Assembly: GCF_000758665.1 (NCBI RefSeq)
Contig: NZ_CP009285.1
Location: forward strand, 1,674,001 to 1,738,000
Origin: Paenibacillus borealis
GTDB taxonomy: Bacteria > Bacillota > Bacilli > Paenibacillales > Paenibacillaceae
Direction: 5' to 3'
Length of the DNA: 64,000 bases
Positions 1 through 7,287 of this stretch are shown one piece after another. The first letter of the stretch is position 1. Each line of letters opens with the position of its first letter. The notes beneath the pieces were generated by a model that was not told where the DNA came from, did no database searches, and saw only the letters and a program-made list of their open reading frames with translations. Both the position numbers and the translations under genes were made by a program.

Positions 1-432
1 GCTTCAGGTGCCTACAAGATAGGTAAACTGCATCTGGAGGATCATACGTTGTTACGCGGCTTCAATCCGGCCAAGGCTTATGCCCGTTCCAAGCTGGCCA
101 ACATCCTGTTCACCCGGGAGCTGGCTGCACGCCTGAAGGACACCAGAGTTACTGTGAACTGTGTGCATCCGGGCGCGGTGGGAACGAGCATCGGAGTGAA
201 CCGGGAGACGGGCTTCGGGCGCTCTCTGCTGAAGCTGCTGTCCTACTTCTTCCTGACTCCAGAGAAGGGCGCGGACACGGCTATTTATCTGGCGACTGCG
301 CCTGAGCTGAGCGAAGTAAGCGGGCAATATTATTACCGCCGTGAGATCAAGGAATTGTCACCGCGGGCGAAGAATACAGAAGACGCTGCGCGTCTGTGGA
401 AGTGGAGTCTGGAACAGACAGGACTGAAGTAG
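1..432 (+). CDS. Short-chain dehydrogenase/reductase, C-terminal part (5' truncated)
   Basis: The reading frame is open from the first base of the window, so the gene begins outside it; 143 C-terminal residues are present. The motif YARSKLAN is the catalytic Tyr-x-x-x-Lys of the short-chain dehydrogenase family. It is followed by the family's conserved HPGAVGT segment, which lies over the nicotinamide. The layout (YxxxK, HPG, a late segment ending in W) resembles the retinol-dehydrogenase/WW-oxidoreductase-like branch, which oxidises or reduces alcohols and ketones with NAD(P). The Rossmann N-terminus with TGxxxGxG is not visible, so substrate and cofactor preference cannot be judged. No terminator is obvious after the stop. 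Confidence 0.85.
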   Translation, partial: ASGAYKIGKLHLEDHTLLRGFNPAKAYARSKLANILFTRELAARLKDTRVTVNCVHPGAVGTSIGVNRETGFGRSLLKLLSYFFLTPEKGADTAIYLATAPELSEVSGQYYYRREIKELSPRAKNTEDAARLWKWSLEQTGLK

Positions 433-872
433 CCTCGTTTTCCGCAATGCAATGAAACTAGTGGACAAACGTCAACTGATTATGAGCGAATCTCTGTAAA
501 TGTCTTGCTAAATAAGCCGTACTCTAGACAACAACCATACAAGTTACTGGTCAGTTGCTGTGGGACTGGAAGCACACGTCAATCAATTCCTTATATTTGA
601 TTCGTTACCGGCAGAACGGGGACTTTTAGCAAGCACTGTAGACTTAGATGAGACATAGATGTTGTACGTTCTACAACTCTGATTCATGGAAAGCCAGGTG
701 TTTGGGAGGATTGTTGTATGAAATACAAGAATTGTCCTGCCAAGCCGCTTGAACAAGCTGAAATCCTGCCTTTTGTACAACAATTTTGGAGTTGGGCCGA
801 TAGGATGAGGGAAATTGGGAATAACCCGGATTTATTTCACATACCAGATATAACTTTTAGGAGGAATAACAG
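433..872. other. Gene-free stretch with one copy of a dispersed repeat
   Basis: No credible gene is seen in these 440 bases. The first ~215 bases show nothing recognisable; the remainder is copy 1 of the TTGTA/TACAA repeat (listed separately) followed by the ribosome site of the next gene. Confidence 0.6.
650..815. repeat. Dispersed intergenic repeat, copy 1 (TTGTA-N5-TRCAA type)
   Basis: This segment matches two others in the window (29323-29512 and 39108-39292) over most of its length. It holds the dyads GTTGTACGTTCTACAAC (661-677) and TTGTATGAAATACAA (from 714), then a TTTGTACAACAA box at 772. The box starts are spaced 50 and 61 bp, as in the other copies. A fourth box, present in the other two copies, is degraded here (around 811). 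No open frame is shared between copies, so it is a non-coding repeat. Confidence 0.75.
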
Positions 873-1376
873 ATGGATTGGCAAGGTTACAGCATAGAGG
901 ATGCAGCAATTGAGGATTTGGGGGCGATTGTGGAGATTTACAACACGACGGTTGCCGGAAGAATGGTGACAGCGGATCTGGAACCGGTGGCCGTGGAGGA
1001 CAGAGTGAAGTGGTTCCATGAGCATAACAGCCATCATCGTCCGCTATGGGTACTGAGACAAGGCGGTGAAATTGCGGCCTGGTTCAGCTTCCAGTCGTTC
1101 TACGGGCGTCCGGCCTATAATGGAACGGCAGAGATCAGTGTCTATGTAAATGAGAAATTCCGCGGCAGCGGCGCCGGAAGTATTCTGCTGACCAAGGCGG
1201 TCGAAGAATGTCCGCGTCTTGGTCTGCAGAATCTTGTCGGCTTTGTGTTTGGCCACAATGAGCCAAGTCTCGCCCTGCTGCGGAAGTTTGGTTTCGAACA
1301 GTGGGGCCTGCTGCCGGGTGTCGCTGTGCTGGACGGCATTGCGCGTGACCTTGTTATCATAGGCCGCAAGCTGTAA
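873..1376 (+). CDS. GNAT acetyltransferase, phosphinothricin N-acetyltransferase-like
   Basis: A 167-residue protein of the size of Pat/Bar enzymes, which transfer acetyl from acetyl-CoA to the amino group of phosphinothricin, methionine sulfoximine or similar amino acids. The N-terminus has the family pattern [11 protein letters not shown], then MVTADLEPV, then KWFHEH. The acetyl-CoA pyrophosphate loop is [10 protein letters not shown] near residues 97-106, and the C-terminus carries [15 protein letters not shown], the usual GNAT closing motif. Start chosen at ATG 873 because GGAGG (861-865) lies at good spacing. It stands alone, downstream of a repeat. The actual substrate is unknown; many such chromosomal proteins act on methionine analogues. 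Confidence 0.85.
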   Translation: MDWQGYSIEDAAIEDLGAIVEIYNTTVAGRMVTADLEPVAVEDRVKWFHEHNSHHRPLWVLRQGGEIAAWFSFQSFYGRPAYNGTAEISVYVNEKFRGSGAGSILLTKAVEECPRLGLQNLVGFVFGHNEPSLALLRKFGFEQWGLLPGVAVLDGIARDLVIIGRKL

Positions 1377-1413
1377 ATTTATATAAGGCTAATACAGAAG
1401 CTGAGCGTAAAGA

Positions 1414-1761
1414 TTATTGCGGAGAAGCGGATGATTCAGACCGGCATTCCTCTTCTGTGATCCAGTCTTCCGACCATACCTGCAAATCACGGATGACGGA
1501 TTCCAGGGCCCGGCCCTTGTCAGTTAACGAATACTGGATTCTTACAGGGGTTTCGGGAAAAACCTCGCGCAGGACGATGCCCTCCTGCTCCAGTTCCTTC
1601 AGACGCTCGGACAACAGCCTGCCGCTGACGGGCAGCGAAGCCTCGATGGCGCCGAAGCGCTGCGGTCCCTGCAGAAGCTGATAGATGATTAAGCCCGTCC
1701 AACGTCTGCCGATAATATCCATGCTTTTTTGTAACCTTGGACATAACTCTGTGGATTTCAT
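1414..1761 (-). CDS. HxlR-family winged-helix transcriptional regulator
   Basis: 115 residues. It has the full HxlR signature: an N-terminal CPRLQKSMDIIGRRWTGLII, the recognition region RFGAIEASLP.VSGRLLSERLKELE, and the wing VRIQYSLTDKGRAL. HxlR proteins are small dimeric DNA-binding regulators, often responding to reactive carbonyls, oxidants or redox state. The single N-terminal Cys is at the position used for sensing in some members. An earlier GTG at 1770 is in frame, but the ribosome site AGAGGTGA overlaps it and is well placed for ATG 1761, so the shorter start is preferred. Converges on the acetyltransferase gene; no obvious target gene is adjacent on its other side. Confidence 0.88.
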   Translation of the reverse strand: MKSTELCPRLQKSMDIIGRRWTGLIIYQLLQGPQRFGAIEASLPVSGRLLSERLKELEQEGIVLREVFPETPVRIQYSLTDKGRALESVIRDLQVWSEDWITEEECRSESSASPQ

Positions 1762-1852
1762 TAGGCTCACCTCTTACTGTACATTATAAACGAAAAGACC
1801 TATAACTAAAACAAATTTGAACTATATGCAAGGCTTGAAAGGATGATTTCAC

Positions 1853-2113
1853 TTGGCTAAAAAGAAGAAAATAACCCCGGCTCCGCGCCCTGCGGCGGCG
1901 GATGCTCCGGCAACGCTCAAAGACCTGCTCAGCAGGGATGTACTGGACAAGCTGAAGGCGCAGTCCGATGCGCTTAAGGCCGAAGAGCAAGGCAAGAAAG
2001 ACGCCGCGATTAAGGAAGCGGAGGACAAGCGCAAGGCGGAGCAGAAACGTCTGGAGAATGATTTCGGCCACCTGCTGGAGAACAGCAGCCAGGACTGGTC
2101 GAAATTTAAATAA
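1853..2113 (+). CDS. yqkE: YqkE-family small charged protein (DUF3886)
   Basis: 86 residues, TTG start with GAAAGGATG a few bases upstream. The protein is a lysine-rich head (MAKKKKITPAPRP), a short LKDLLSRDVLDKLKAQ segment and then a long charged helix (KAEEQGKKDAAIKEAEDKRKA and on), likely coiled coil, ending in a WSKFK tail. This matches the YqkE family of Bacillales, whose function is not known. Cytosolic; no signal or membrane segment. The tnpB element begins directly after its stop codon. Confidence 0.75.
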   Translation: MAKKKKITPAPRPAAADAPATLKDLLSRDVLDKLKAQSDALKAEEQGKKDAAIKEAEDKRKAEQKRLENDFGHLLENSSQDWSKFK

Positions 2114-2159
2114 GTAGTCAGAATTCCCCGACTTCTAAAGTGGCGGGATGAATGACTAC
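2114..2159. repeat. Left-end imperfect hairpin of the tnpB element
   Basis: Arms GTAGTCA and TGACTAC enclose further partial pairing (CCC with GGG). Subterminal hairpins of this kind are what TnpA recognises in the IS200/IS605 family. It could also act as the 3' end of the yqkE transcript, since it starts right after that stop codon. Confidence 0.5.
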
Positions 2160-2225
2160 GGTCTTTCCTTTATATGGAAAAAAGTTTCCTATCATAAGAA
2201 CGTATGTGCTATAATTTTTTTGTGA

Positions 2226-3329
2226 ATGTTTGGAAATGGGGTGCATCGTTTGCTTATCTATAAAGCGTATACATACCGTATCTATCCTAACCGTGAGCAG
2301 CAACACTATTTGGCTAACGTATTCGGGGCCGTCCGTTTTATCTACAATAAAATGTTATCGGATAAGATCAAACATTACCACATCACAGCGACGATGCTCC
2401 ATACAACACCTGCGGGTTACAAGAAAGAATTCCCGTGGCTCCGAGAAATCGACAGCCTCGCCCTGGCCAATGTCCAGCTCCATCTGGACCAAGCGTACAA
2501 ACAATTTTTTCAGAAGAAGACTATGGGCTTCCCCCGATTCAAAAGCAAGAAAACACATACAGACCGCTTTACAACAAACAATCAAAAAGGAACGATTGGA
2601 ATTGAAGGCGGTATGCTTAAAATCCCAAAGCTAAAGAGCAGAATCCGAATCCGGATGCACCGCCCTTTCTCAGGACGGGTCAAATCCTGTACTATCTCTA
2701 AAACACCATCCGGCAAATACTTTGCGTCCATCCGAGTTGAAACAGAAAGCACGCCATTGCCTATAGCAGCCCAGAAAATTGGCGTCGATTTAGGACTGAA
2801 AAGCTTTGCGGTGACCTCAGAGGGTGAAGTGATTGCGAATCCGAAACATCTGCGGAAATCGGAACAACGATTAATAATGCTGCAAAAAAGCGTATCCCGA
2901 AAGAAAAAAGGAAGCCACAACCGAACCAAGGCCAAACTCCGAATGGCGAAGCTGCATGAAAAAATAGCAAACCAGCGGAAAGACTTCTTGCACAAAACGT
3001 CCACCCGAATGATCCACGAAAACCAAGTGATCGTGATGGAGGACTTGCGTGTAAAGAACATGCTGCAGAATCATAAGTTAGCGAAGGCCATATCCGAAGT
3101 CTCCTGGAGATTATTCCGAGAACTGCTGACCTACAAAGCGGAATGGTATGATCGGCAGTTGATCATTGCCCCTCCAAACTATGCAAGCAGTCAACTCTGT
3201 TCCTATTGTGGCTACAAAAACGCAGAAGTCAAGAATCTGGCTGTACGGGAATGGTCTTGTCCAGAGTGCCATACGGAGCACGATCGAGATCGGAATGCGG
3301 CTGCCAATCTTCTGAAACTAGCCATGTAA
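2226..3329 (+). CDS. tnpB: TnpB, RNA-guided DNA endonuclease of IS200/IS605 family (OrfB)
   Basis: 367 residues, full length. N-terminal helix-turn-helix region KAYTYRIYPNREQQ, then the RuvC-like nuclease: first Asp in GVDLGLKSFAV (about residue 187), Glu in VMEDLRVKNM (about 272), four zinc-binding Cys (CSYCG, CPEC) and the last Asp in HDRDRNAAANL (about 357). All catalytic residues look intact, so the protein may be active. TnpB proteins use an RNA made from the 3' end of the gene and the right end of the element (omega RNA) to cut DNA next to a short motif. The start is uncertain: ATG 2226 has no clear ribosome site, while TTG 2250 has GGGGTG six bases upstream and would begin at LIYKAYTY. 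Confidence 0.92.
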   Translation: MFGNGVHRLLIYKAYTYRIYPNREQQHYLANVFGAVRFIYNKMLSDKIKHYHITATMLHTTPAGYKKEFPWLREIDSLALANVQLHLDQAYKQFFQKKTMGFPRFKSKKTHTDRFTTNNQKGTIGIEGGMLKIPKLKSRIRIRMHRPFSGRVKSCTISKTPSGKYFASIRVETESTPLPIAAQKIGVDLGLKSFAVTSEGEVIANPKHLRKSEQRLIMLQKSVSRKKKGSHNRTKAKLRMAKLHEKIANQRKDFLHKTSTRMIHENQVIVMEDLRVKNMLQNHKLAKAISEVSWRLFRELLTYKAEWYDRQLIIAPPNYASSQLCSYCGYKNAEVKNLAVREWSCPECHTEHDRDRNAAANLLKLAM

Positions 3330-3431
3330 ATGGCACAATGGGCTAGGAACGAGCCAGCAAGCTTGGGTAAACTTGGAGTGTTAGCTCTATTGACCAAGAA
3401 GCACCCACCTCATAGGTGGTGTGTAGTTCAC
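3230..3431 (+). ncRNA. Probable omega RNA (reRNA) scaffold of TnpB
   Basis: By analogy with characterised TnpB systems, the guide RNA overlaps the 3' end of tnpB and the right end of the element, with the guide taken from the flanking DNA. The right end contains the stem CCACCT-CAT-AGGTGG near its terminus, and the guide would begin after TTCAC at about 3432. Boundaries are inferred from family knowledge; only the hairpin is directly visible. Confidence 0.4.
3405..3419. repeat. Right-end hairpin of the tnpB element
   Basis: Perfect 6-bp stem CCACCT / AGGTGG with a CAT loop, 75 bases after the tnpB stop. Confidence 0.6.
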
Positions 3432-3517
3432 ATAAAACAAACTTTACCAGATTCAGGGTTGACAATCTGCAGCAGCGCCATTTATTATTGGGTTTATCAT
3501 TTAGAGAAGGGAGGCCG

Positions 3518-3717
3518 ATGGGTCATGATTGGAACAACTGCTTCGAGAACGCCGCACAGTCACTATACAACCGCATATGAACAATCTGATCTCATCGCCT
3601 TTGTCCGGAAGACATAATGCGCAGCCTGCTTGTTATGTCACAATTGTATACGGGTGTGCTTTGAACCTGCAGCAGCTTGAATCCGAAGCTGCACCCAATG
3701 CTCCGGGAGCCGCATGA
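3518..3717 (+). pseudogene. Possible broken small gene before rtcB
   Basis: After GAAGGGAGG (3507-3514) an ATG at 3518 opens a frame reading MGHDWNNCFENAAQSLYNRI that stops at about 3580. A second frame, continuing downstream with compositionally protein-like sequence (CYVTIVYGCALNLQQ), stops at 3717. It is followed almost at once by a strong terminator, which suggests a transcribed unit ends here. One frameshift would join the two halves into about 65 residues. I do not recognise the product, and the reading could be fortuitous. Confidence 0.3.
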
Positions 3718-3742
3718 TCAGAACTGATCTGCGGCTCTTTTT
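3707..3742 (+). terminator. Intrinsic terminator upstream of rtcB
   Basis: Stem GAGCCGCA / TGCGGCTC extended by GATCAG / CTGATC around an AA loop, followed by five T. It separates the tnpB/short-ORF region from the rtcB operon. Confidence 0.85.
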
Positions 3743-3797
3743 GCGTACCTGAAATACGGAATTTACTTTAACAACCTGAGAGGAATTGAACAATTTT

Positions 3798-5246
3798 ATG
3801 AATAGCATGAAGCAGCAAGCGGGGGATATGCCCCGTTATAAACATGAGGTGGCCCTTCCGGGCGGCGACCTCAAGGTATATGCCAGCGAGCAATTATTTG
3901 GCTCACTTGATTACAAGGTCCTGGAAATGGCTAATAACAATCTGCAAATCCCGAATATTGAATATATGAGCTATACTCCTGATGTACATGTTGGCGTCGG
4001 AACCTGCATCGGGACCACCGCGGTCTGGGATGCCGCGTCAGGCTATGTGTCGCCGTCCATCGTGGGCAGCGATATCGGCTGCGGCATGCGCGTACATCTG
4101 ACCAATCTGCATGCGGATGATCTGCGCGATGTGAAGCTGCGCCGCAAGCTGGTCCGGGCAATTGAGAAATATCTGCCGATGGAGGCGCAGCAGCGCGGCC
4201 ATTACAGCGATATCCGGCTGGAGAATATCGTACGCAAAGGACTGCACGGCCTGCCCGGCAAATATGTTCCGGACAGCTATACACCGAAGAAATCAAGCGC
4301 GTTGTCCCATGTAGAGATCAGTAAGCTTGCCTTTGACGAGGAGATTCTGAATGAGCTGCCAGATATGGCCTGGCACCGGGGCCACCGCCAGCTGGGGACA
4401 CTCGGCGGCGGCAACCATTTCGTCGAGATCCAGGCGGTTGAAATCGCTGAAGAGCAGCGGGAAGTGGCTGAAGCATGGGGACTTAAGGACGGGCAGATTG
4501 CCGTGATGATCCATTCCGGCTCCCGGGCCTGGGGCGGGATGGTCAACCAGTTCTGCACGCCCGCCTTCGCCAAGGTGATGGGGCAGCTGGGACTCGGCAG
4601 CGCTGATCCGCGCCTGATCTATGCTCCTCTGGCACATCCGCAGGCCCGGCGTTACGTCAATCTGATGTACTCAGCGCTGAACTACGCGGTGGTGAACCGC
4701 CATCTGATCGCTTACGGGGTCCGCGAGGGCTTTCGTGACGTCTTTGGCACGAAATGCGAGCTGCGCACCCTCTACGATCTGATGCACAACTATGCCTGGG
4801 AAGAGGAAACCTCCTCCGGCACCAAATTCGTGCACCGCAAAGGGGCGACGCGCGCCCTGCCCGCAGGCCATCCGGATAATCCGTCAGCTTATGCGGCGAC
4901 TGGACATCCGGCGCTGATCCCCGGCTCGATGGGCACAGCCTCCTATATCATGGCTGGCCAGCCCGGCGGGGAAGAAAATTATTACTCGATCTGCCATGGT
5001 GCAGGTCGCATCCGCTCCCGCACAGCGACGAAACGGCTGGTATCTGTTCATGAATTCTCACAGTCGCTGAAGGTGGGGACACCCGATGAGATTGTAGTGA
5101 ATCAGCATTCCCTGGAATCTATCATTGACGAATCTCCCCAGGCCTATAAGAATGTAGATGAGATTATAGAAAGCGTTACGGGTGCCGGCCTGGCTGCTGT
5201 TGTGGCCAAATGCAAGCCGCTCGCAGCGATAAAGGGGACAAAATAG
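3798..5246 (+). CDS. rtcB: RtcB-family RNA ligase
   Basis: 482 residues. RtcB joins RNA 2',3'-cyclic phosphate or 3'-phosphate ends to 5'-OH ends using GTP and Mn2+, in tRNA splicing or RNA repair. Visible hallmarks: GSDIGCGMR with the metal-binding Asp and Cys (about 92 and 95), [22 protein letters not shown], and [11 protein letters not shown] with the His (about 400) that carries GMP. All key residues are present. A TTG at 3786 is in frame but sits too close to AGAGGA (3779-3784); ATG 3798 or ATG 3807 is more likely. The next gene, an AAA ATPase, starts one base after the stop, so the two are cotranscribed. Bacterial rtcB is often linked to rtcA and RtcR; neither is seen here. Confidence 0.95.
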   Translation: MNSMKQQAGDMPRYKHEVALPGGDLKVYASEQLFGSLDYKVLEMANNNLQIPNIEYMSYTPDVHVGVGTCIGTTAVWDAASGYVSPSIVGSDIGCGMRVHLTNLHADDLRDVKLRRKLVRAIEKYLPMEAQQRGHYSDIRLENIVRKGLHGLPGKYVPDSYTPKKSSALSHVEISKLAFDEEILNELPDMAWHRGHRQLGTLGGGNHFVEIQAVEIAEEQREVAEAWGLKDGQIAVMIHSGSRAWGGMVNQFCTPAFAKVMGQLGLGSADPRLIYAPLAHPQARRYVNLMYSALNYAVVNRHLIAYGVREGFRDVFGTKCELRTLYDLMHNYAWEEETSSGTKFVHRKGATRALPAGHPDNPSAYAATGHPALIPGSMGTASYIMAGQPGGEENYYSICHGAGRIRSRTATKRLVSVHEFSQSLKVGTPDEIVVNQHSLESIIDESPQAYKNVDEIIESVTGAGLAAVVAKCKPLAAIKGTK

Positions 5247-5247
5247 G

Positions 5248-6534
5248 ATGGAGCAGGAGATTAAGAAACCTACTGTAATCTACGAGTACGATGAAGACAA
5301 AGCCGGAATTATCAAAGGTTATGATGTCTACGCGCGGCTGGTTGACGGTATACTCGAAGCGCTTTACAACCGTTACGGCGTCCGTTATGAGCTGTATGCC
5401 AGCGATGATCCGAACAGTGAATACTGGAAGCTGCTGGAGAATGATGTGCAGAGCGGGAACGCGGGGGTGGAGCATGTGGCGCGGATTTTTGACCGCCTGG
5501 AGGACCGGACCTTCGTGTTCGACGATGAGAAGGAGCAGCCGGAGTACAATATTCATCTGTCGGTCCGCAATAATGTGCTGGCTTATCCGGCTATGGGCAT
5601 TGCGCTGGCGCGGGTGCCTGTGTTCCAGGAGAACGGCATCAACTTCCAGGACTACGTGTTTGCGGCATCCGACGCGCAGCTGCAGTTCTTCCTTGGCAAT
5701 GTGCGCACCCGTCAGCGGGAGCAGAATATTAACAAGGTGACAGTGTTCACCGACAGACGTAACGGAATCTTGCGTGAGGATGAGCCGATAACCCGTTCTG
5801 TGGGGCGGGAGGAGGTCGTGCTGGACGCGGGGATCAAAAAAGAAATTTACCGTTCGCTCGACCAGTTCTTCGATTCGGACCGCAGCTTCTATGTCACCTA
5901 TGACATCCCGTACAAGCGGGGGATTCTGCTCTACGGGCATCCGGGCAACGGCAAGACCACGCTCGTCAAATCCATTGCCGGGAGCGTCCCGGGACCTGTG
6001 CTTTATTGGCAGATCACTGAATATACGAGCAGCGAATCGGTGAACGAGGTGTTTGAGGCCGCGGCCCGGCTGGCGCCGATGGTGCTGGTGATTGAGGATA
6101 TCGACTCGATGCCGCAGGAGGTCCGCTCCTTTTTCCTGAACACGCTGGACGGGGCTACTTCGAAGGAAGGCATCTTCCTGATCGGCACCACCAATTATCC
6201 GGAGAAAATAGACCCCGGCCTCATGAACCGCGCCGGGCGCTTCGACCGGGCGTATGAGATCAAGATGCCAAATGAGGCACTGCGCCTCGAATATCTGCAG
6301 CTGCGGGGCTTCTCTGCCTTCGCGGGGGAAGAGGGTACTGCCACTGCTGCGCGTCTGACAGGAGATTTCTCCCTGACCCAGCTTGGCGAGCTGTATGTCA
6401 GTGCGGCACTGGAATGGCACGAGAACGGTACGGCTGATGTGGAGTCGCTGGTGCGCGGCATGCGCGGCGAACTGGACAAAGGCCGCAAGCGTGAATGGAT
6501 GAAGGACGCTTCATCCAGCATCGGGTTTTATTGA
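5248..6534 (+). CDS. AAA+ ATPase coupled to RtcB
   Basis: 428 residues. The N-terminal ~190 residues are a domain I do not recognise, rich in aromatic and acidic residues. The C-terminal half is a classical AAA module: Walker [10 protein letters not shown] (about 230-238), Walker [11 protein letters not shown] (about 279-288), sensor region [11 protein letters not shown], and [12 protein letters not shown] with the arginine finger. This is the BCS1/FtsH-like clade rather than an RtcR sigma-54 activator: no GAFTGA loop and no DNA-binding domain. One base separates it from rtcB, so it is translationally coupled. A role as a remodelling or activating partner of the ligase, or in handling damaged RNA-protein complexes, is inference from context. 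Confidence 0.85.
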   Translation: MEQEIKKPTVIYEYDEDKAGIIKGYDVYARLVDGILEALYNRYGVRYELYASDDPNSEYWKLLENDVQSGNAGVEHVARIFDRLEDRTFVFDDEKEQPEYNIHLSVRNNVLAYPAMGIALARVPVFQENGINFQDYVFAASDAQLQFFLGNVRTRQREQNINKVTVFTDRRNGILREDEPITRSVGREEVVLDAGIKKEIYRSLDQFFDSDRSFYVTYDIPYKRGILLYGHPGNGKTTLVKSIAGSVPGPVLYWQITEYTSSESVNEVFEAAARLAPMVLVIEDIDSMPQEVRSFFLNTLDGATSKEGIFLIGTTNYPEKIDPGLMNRAGRFDRAYEIKMPNEALRLEYLQLRGFSAFAGEEGTATAARLTGDFSLTQLGELYVSAALEWHENGTADVESLVRGMRGELDKGRKREWMKDASSSIGFY

Positions 6535-6560
6535 GAAGTAACTGAAAAGGGAAAGAAATG

Positions 6561-6583
6561 GGGAGCCGGGAGGCTCCCTTTTT
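6561..6583 (+). terminator. Terminator of the rtcB-AAA operon
   Basis: GGGAGCC / GGCTCCC stem with a GGGA loop and a T tract, 27 bases after the AAA gene. Confidence 0.9.
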
Positions 6584-6649
6584 TGAAAGATAAGAATTTA
6601 TATGTTTTGGGGTCCCCGCAAAGTACCAGAGTAATCATCGAAGATAAGG

Positions 6650-6670
6650 CCCCACTTTGTGGGGTTATTT
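6650..6670 (+). terminator. Second hairpin with weak T tract
   Basis: CCCCAC-TTT-GTGGGG followed by TTATTTT. It may back up the preceding terminator or be a repeat remnant. Confidence 0.45.
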
Positions 6671-6736
6671 TGCGTAGGGATGAAGATAAGTCTGCTATAG
6701 TAAGATGGATGATTCCGGAAATTTCTGGCTGGAAGC

Positions 6737-6762
6737 TGTAACTTCTGGCGTACTCAGACGTG
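6737..6762 (+). promoter_or_regulatory. ECF-type promoter, probably autoregulatory
   Basis: TGTAAC (6737-6742), a 16-bp spacer, then CGTG (6759-6762). This fits the -35 TGAAAC / -10 CGTC pattern with the 16-bp spacer used by SigM/SigW-type ECF sigma factors. It lies just upstream of the sigma gene, as expected if the factor transcribes its own operon. Confidence 0.6.
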
Positions 6763-6783
6763 GATGGATTAAGGGGGGAGGAA

Positions 6784-7287
6784 ATGGAGCCGAATTCGCT
6801 GGATGATCTATATGAGAATTATGTTGCGGACATCTACCGCTATCTGCGCTCCCTCTGCCATGACCACCATGCGGCCGAAGACTTAATGCAGGAGACCTTC
6901 TACCGGGCTTATCTGTATCTGGAGGACTGCCGGGAAGAGCGGATTAAGCCGTGGCTGTTCCGCGTGGCTTACAATGCCTTCGTGGATTACAAGCGCAAGG
7001 AAAAGCGGAGTGTATCCAAGGAAGATGGGTTTTTCAGCGGGCTGCCCCATCCCGAGACCACGGAGGGGACTCTGCTGCGTCAGGAACGCTGGGAAGAGAC
7101 AGCGCTGGCATTCAGCCGCCTTCCGGAGGTGCAGCGCCATGCGCTGCTGCTGCATGATTATCACGGGCTGACCTACAAGGAAGCTGCTGGCATCATGAAC
7201 GTAGGTTTGTCCCAATACAAGATATTGGTATTCCGCGCCAGGCAGAAGCTGCGTGAGGCGGACCGGAGGAGGAATGAGCATGAGTGA
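6784..7287 (+). CDS. ECF RNA polymerase sigma factor (SigM-like)
   Basis: 167 residues from ATG 6784. Region 2 is visible as LYENYVADIYRYL...AAEDLMQETFYRAY and PWLFRVAYNAFVDYKRK; region 4 as LPEVQRHALLLHDYHGLTYKEAAGIM. No region 1 or 3, so an extracytoplasmic-function sigma factor, which redirects RNA polymerase to envelope-stress promoters. A GTG at 6760 is in frame but lies inside the presumed promoter; AGGGGGGAGG at 6772-6781 favours ATG 6784. It overlaps the anti-sigma gene by 8 bases. The partner's domain type matches the YhdL anti-SigM family, so the pair is best called SigM-like; which stress it senses is not visible. Confidence 0.9.
   Translation: MEPNSLDDLYENYVADIYRYLRSLCHDHHAAEDLMQETFYRAYLYLEDCREERIKPWLFRVAYNAFVDYKRKEKRSVSKEDGFFSGLPHPETTEGTLLRQERWEETALAFSRLPEVQRHALLLHDYHGLTYKEAAGIMNVGLSQYKILVFRARQKLREADRRRNEHE

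Larger units (their letters stand above)
2114..3431 (+). mobile_element. IS605/IS1341-type element carrying only tnpB
   Basis: A stand-alone tnpB gene flanked by hairpins as in IS200/IS605-family elements. The left side has an imperfect hairpin with arms GTAGTCA (2114-2120) and TGACTAC (2153-2159), starting one base after the yqkE stop. The right side has a perfect stem CCACCT-CAT-AGGTGG (3405-3419), then TTCAC at 3427-3431. No tnpA transposase gene is present, so movement would need a partner in trans. The ends are inferred from hairpins; the exact cleavage sites and target tetranucleotide are not established. Confidence 0.65.

Noticed and set aside
583..783. A minus-strand ORF inside repeat copy 1, with similar ORFs in copies 2 and 3
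   Set aside because: The shared start (MLYK, then RQDF/LQHF/RQHF) comes from the repeat's own sequence, frames and lengths diverge, and no ribosome site is present.
3330..3617. A 95-codon ORF right after tnpB
   Set aside because: It spans the right end of the element and flanking DNA, with no ribosome site at its first ATG.
5176..6420. A 414-residue minus-strand open frame opposite the AAA ATPase gene
   Set aside because: Shadow of a well-supported gene; no motif, no start signal, composition typical of an antisense frame.
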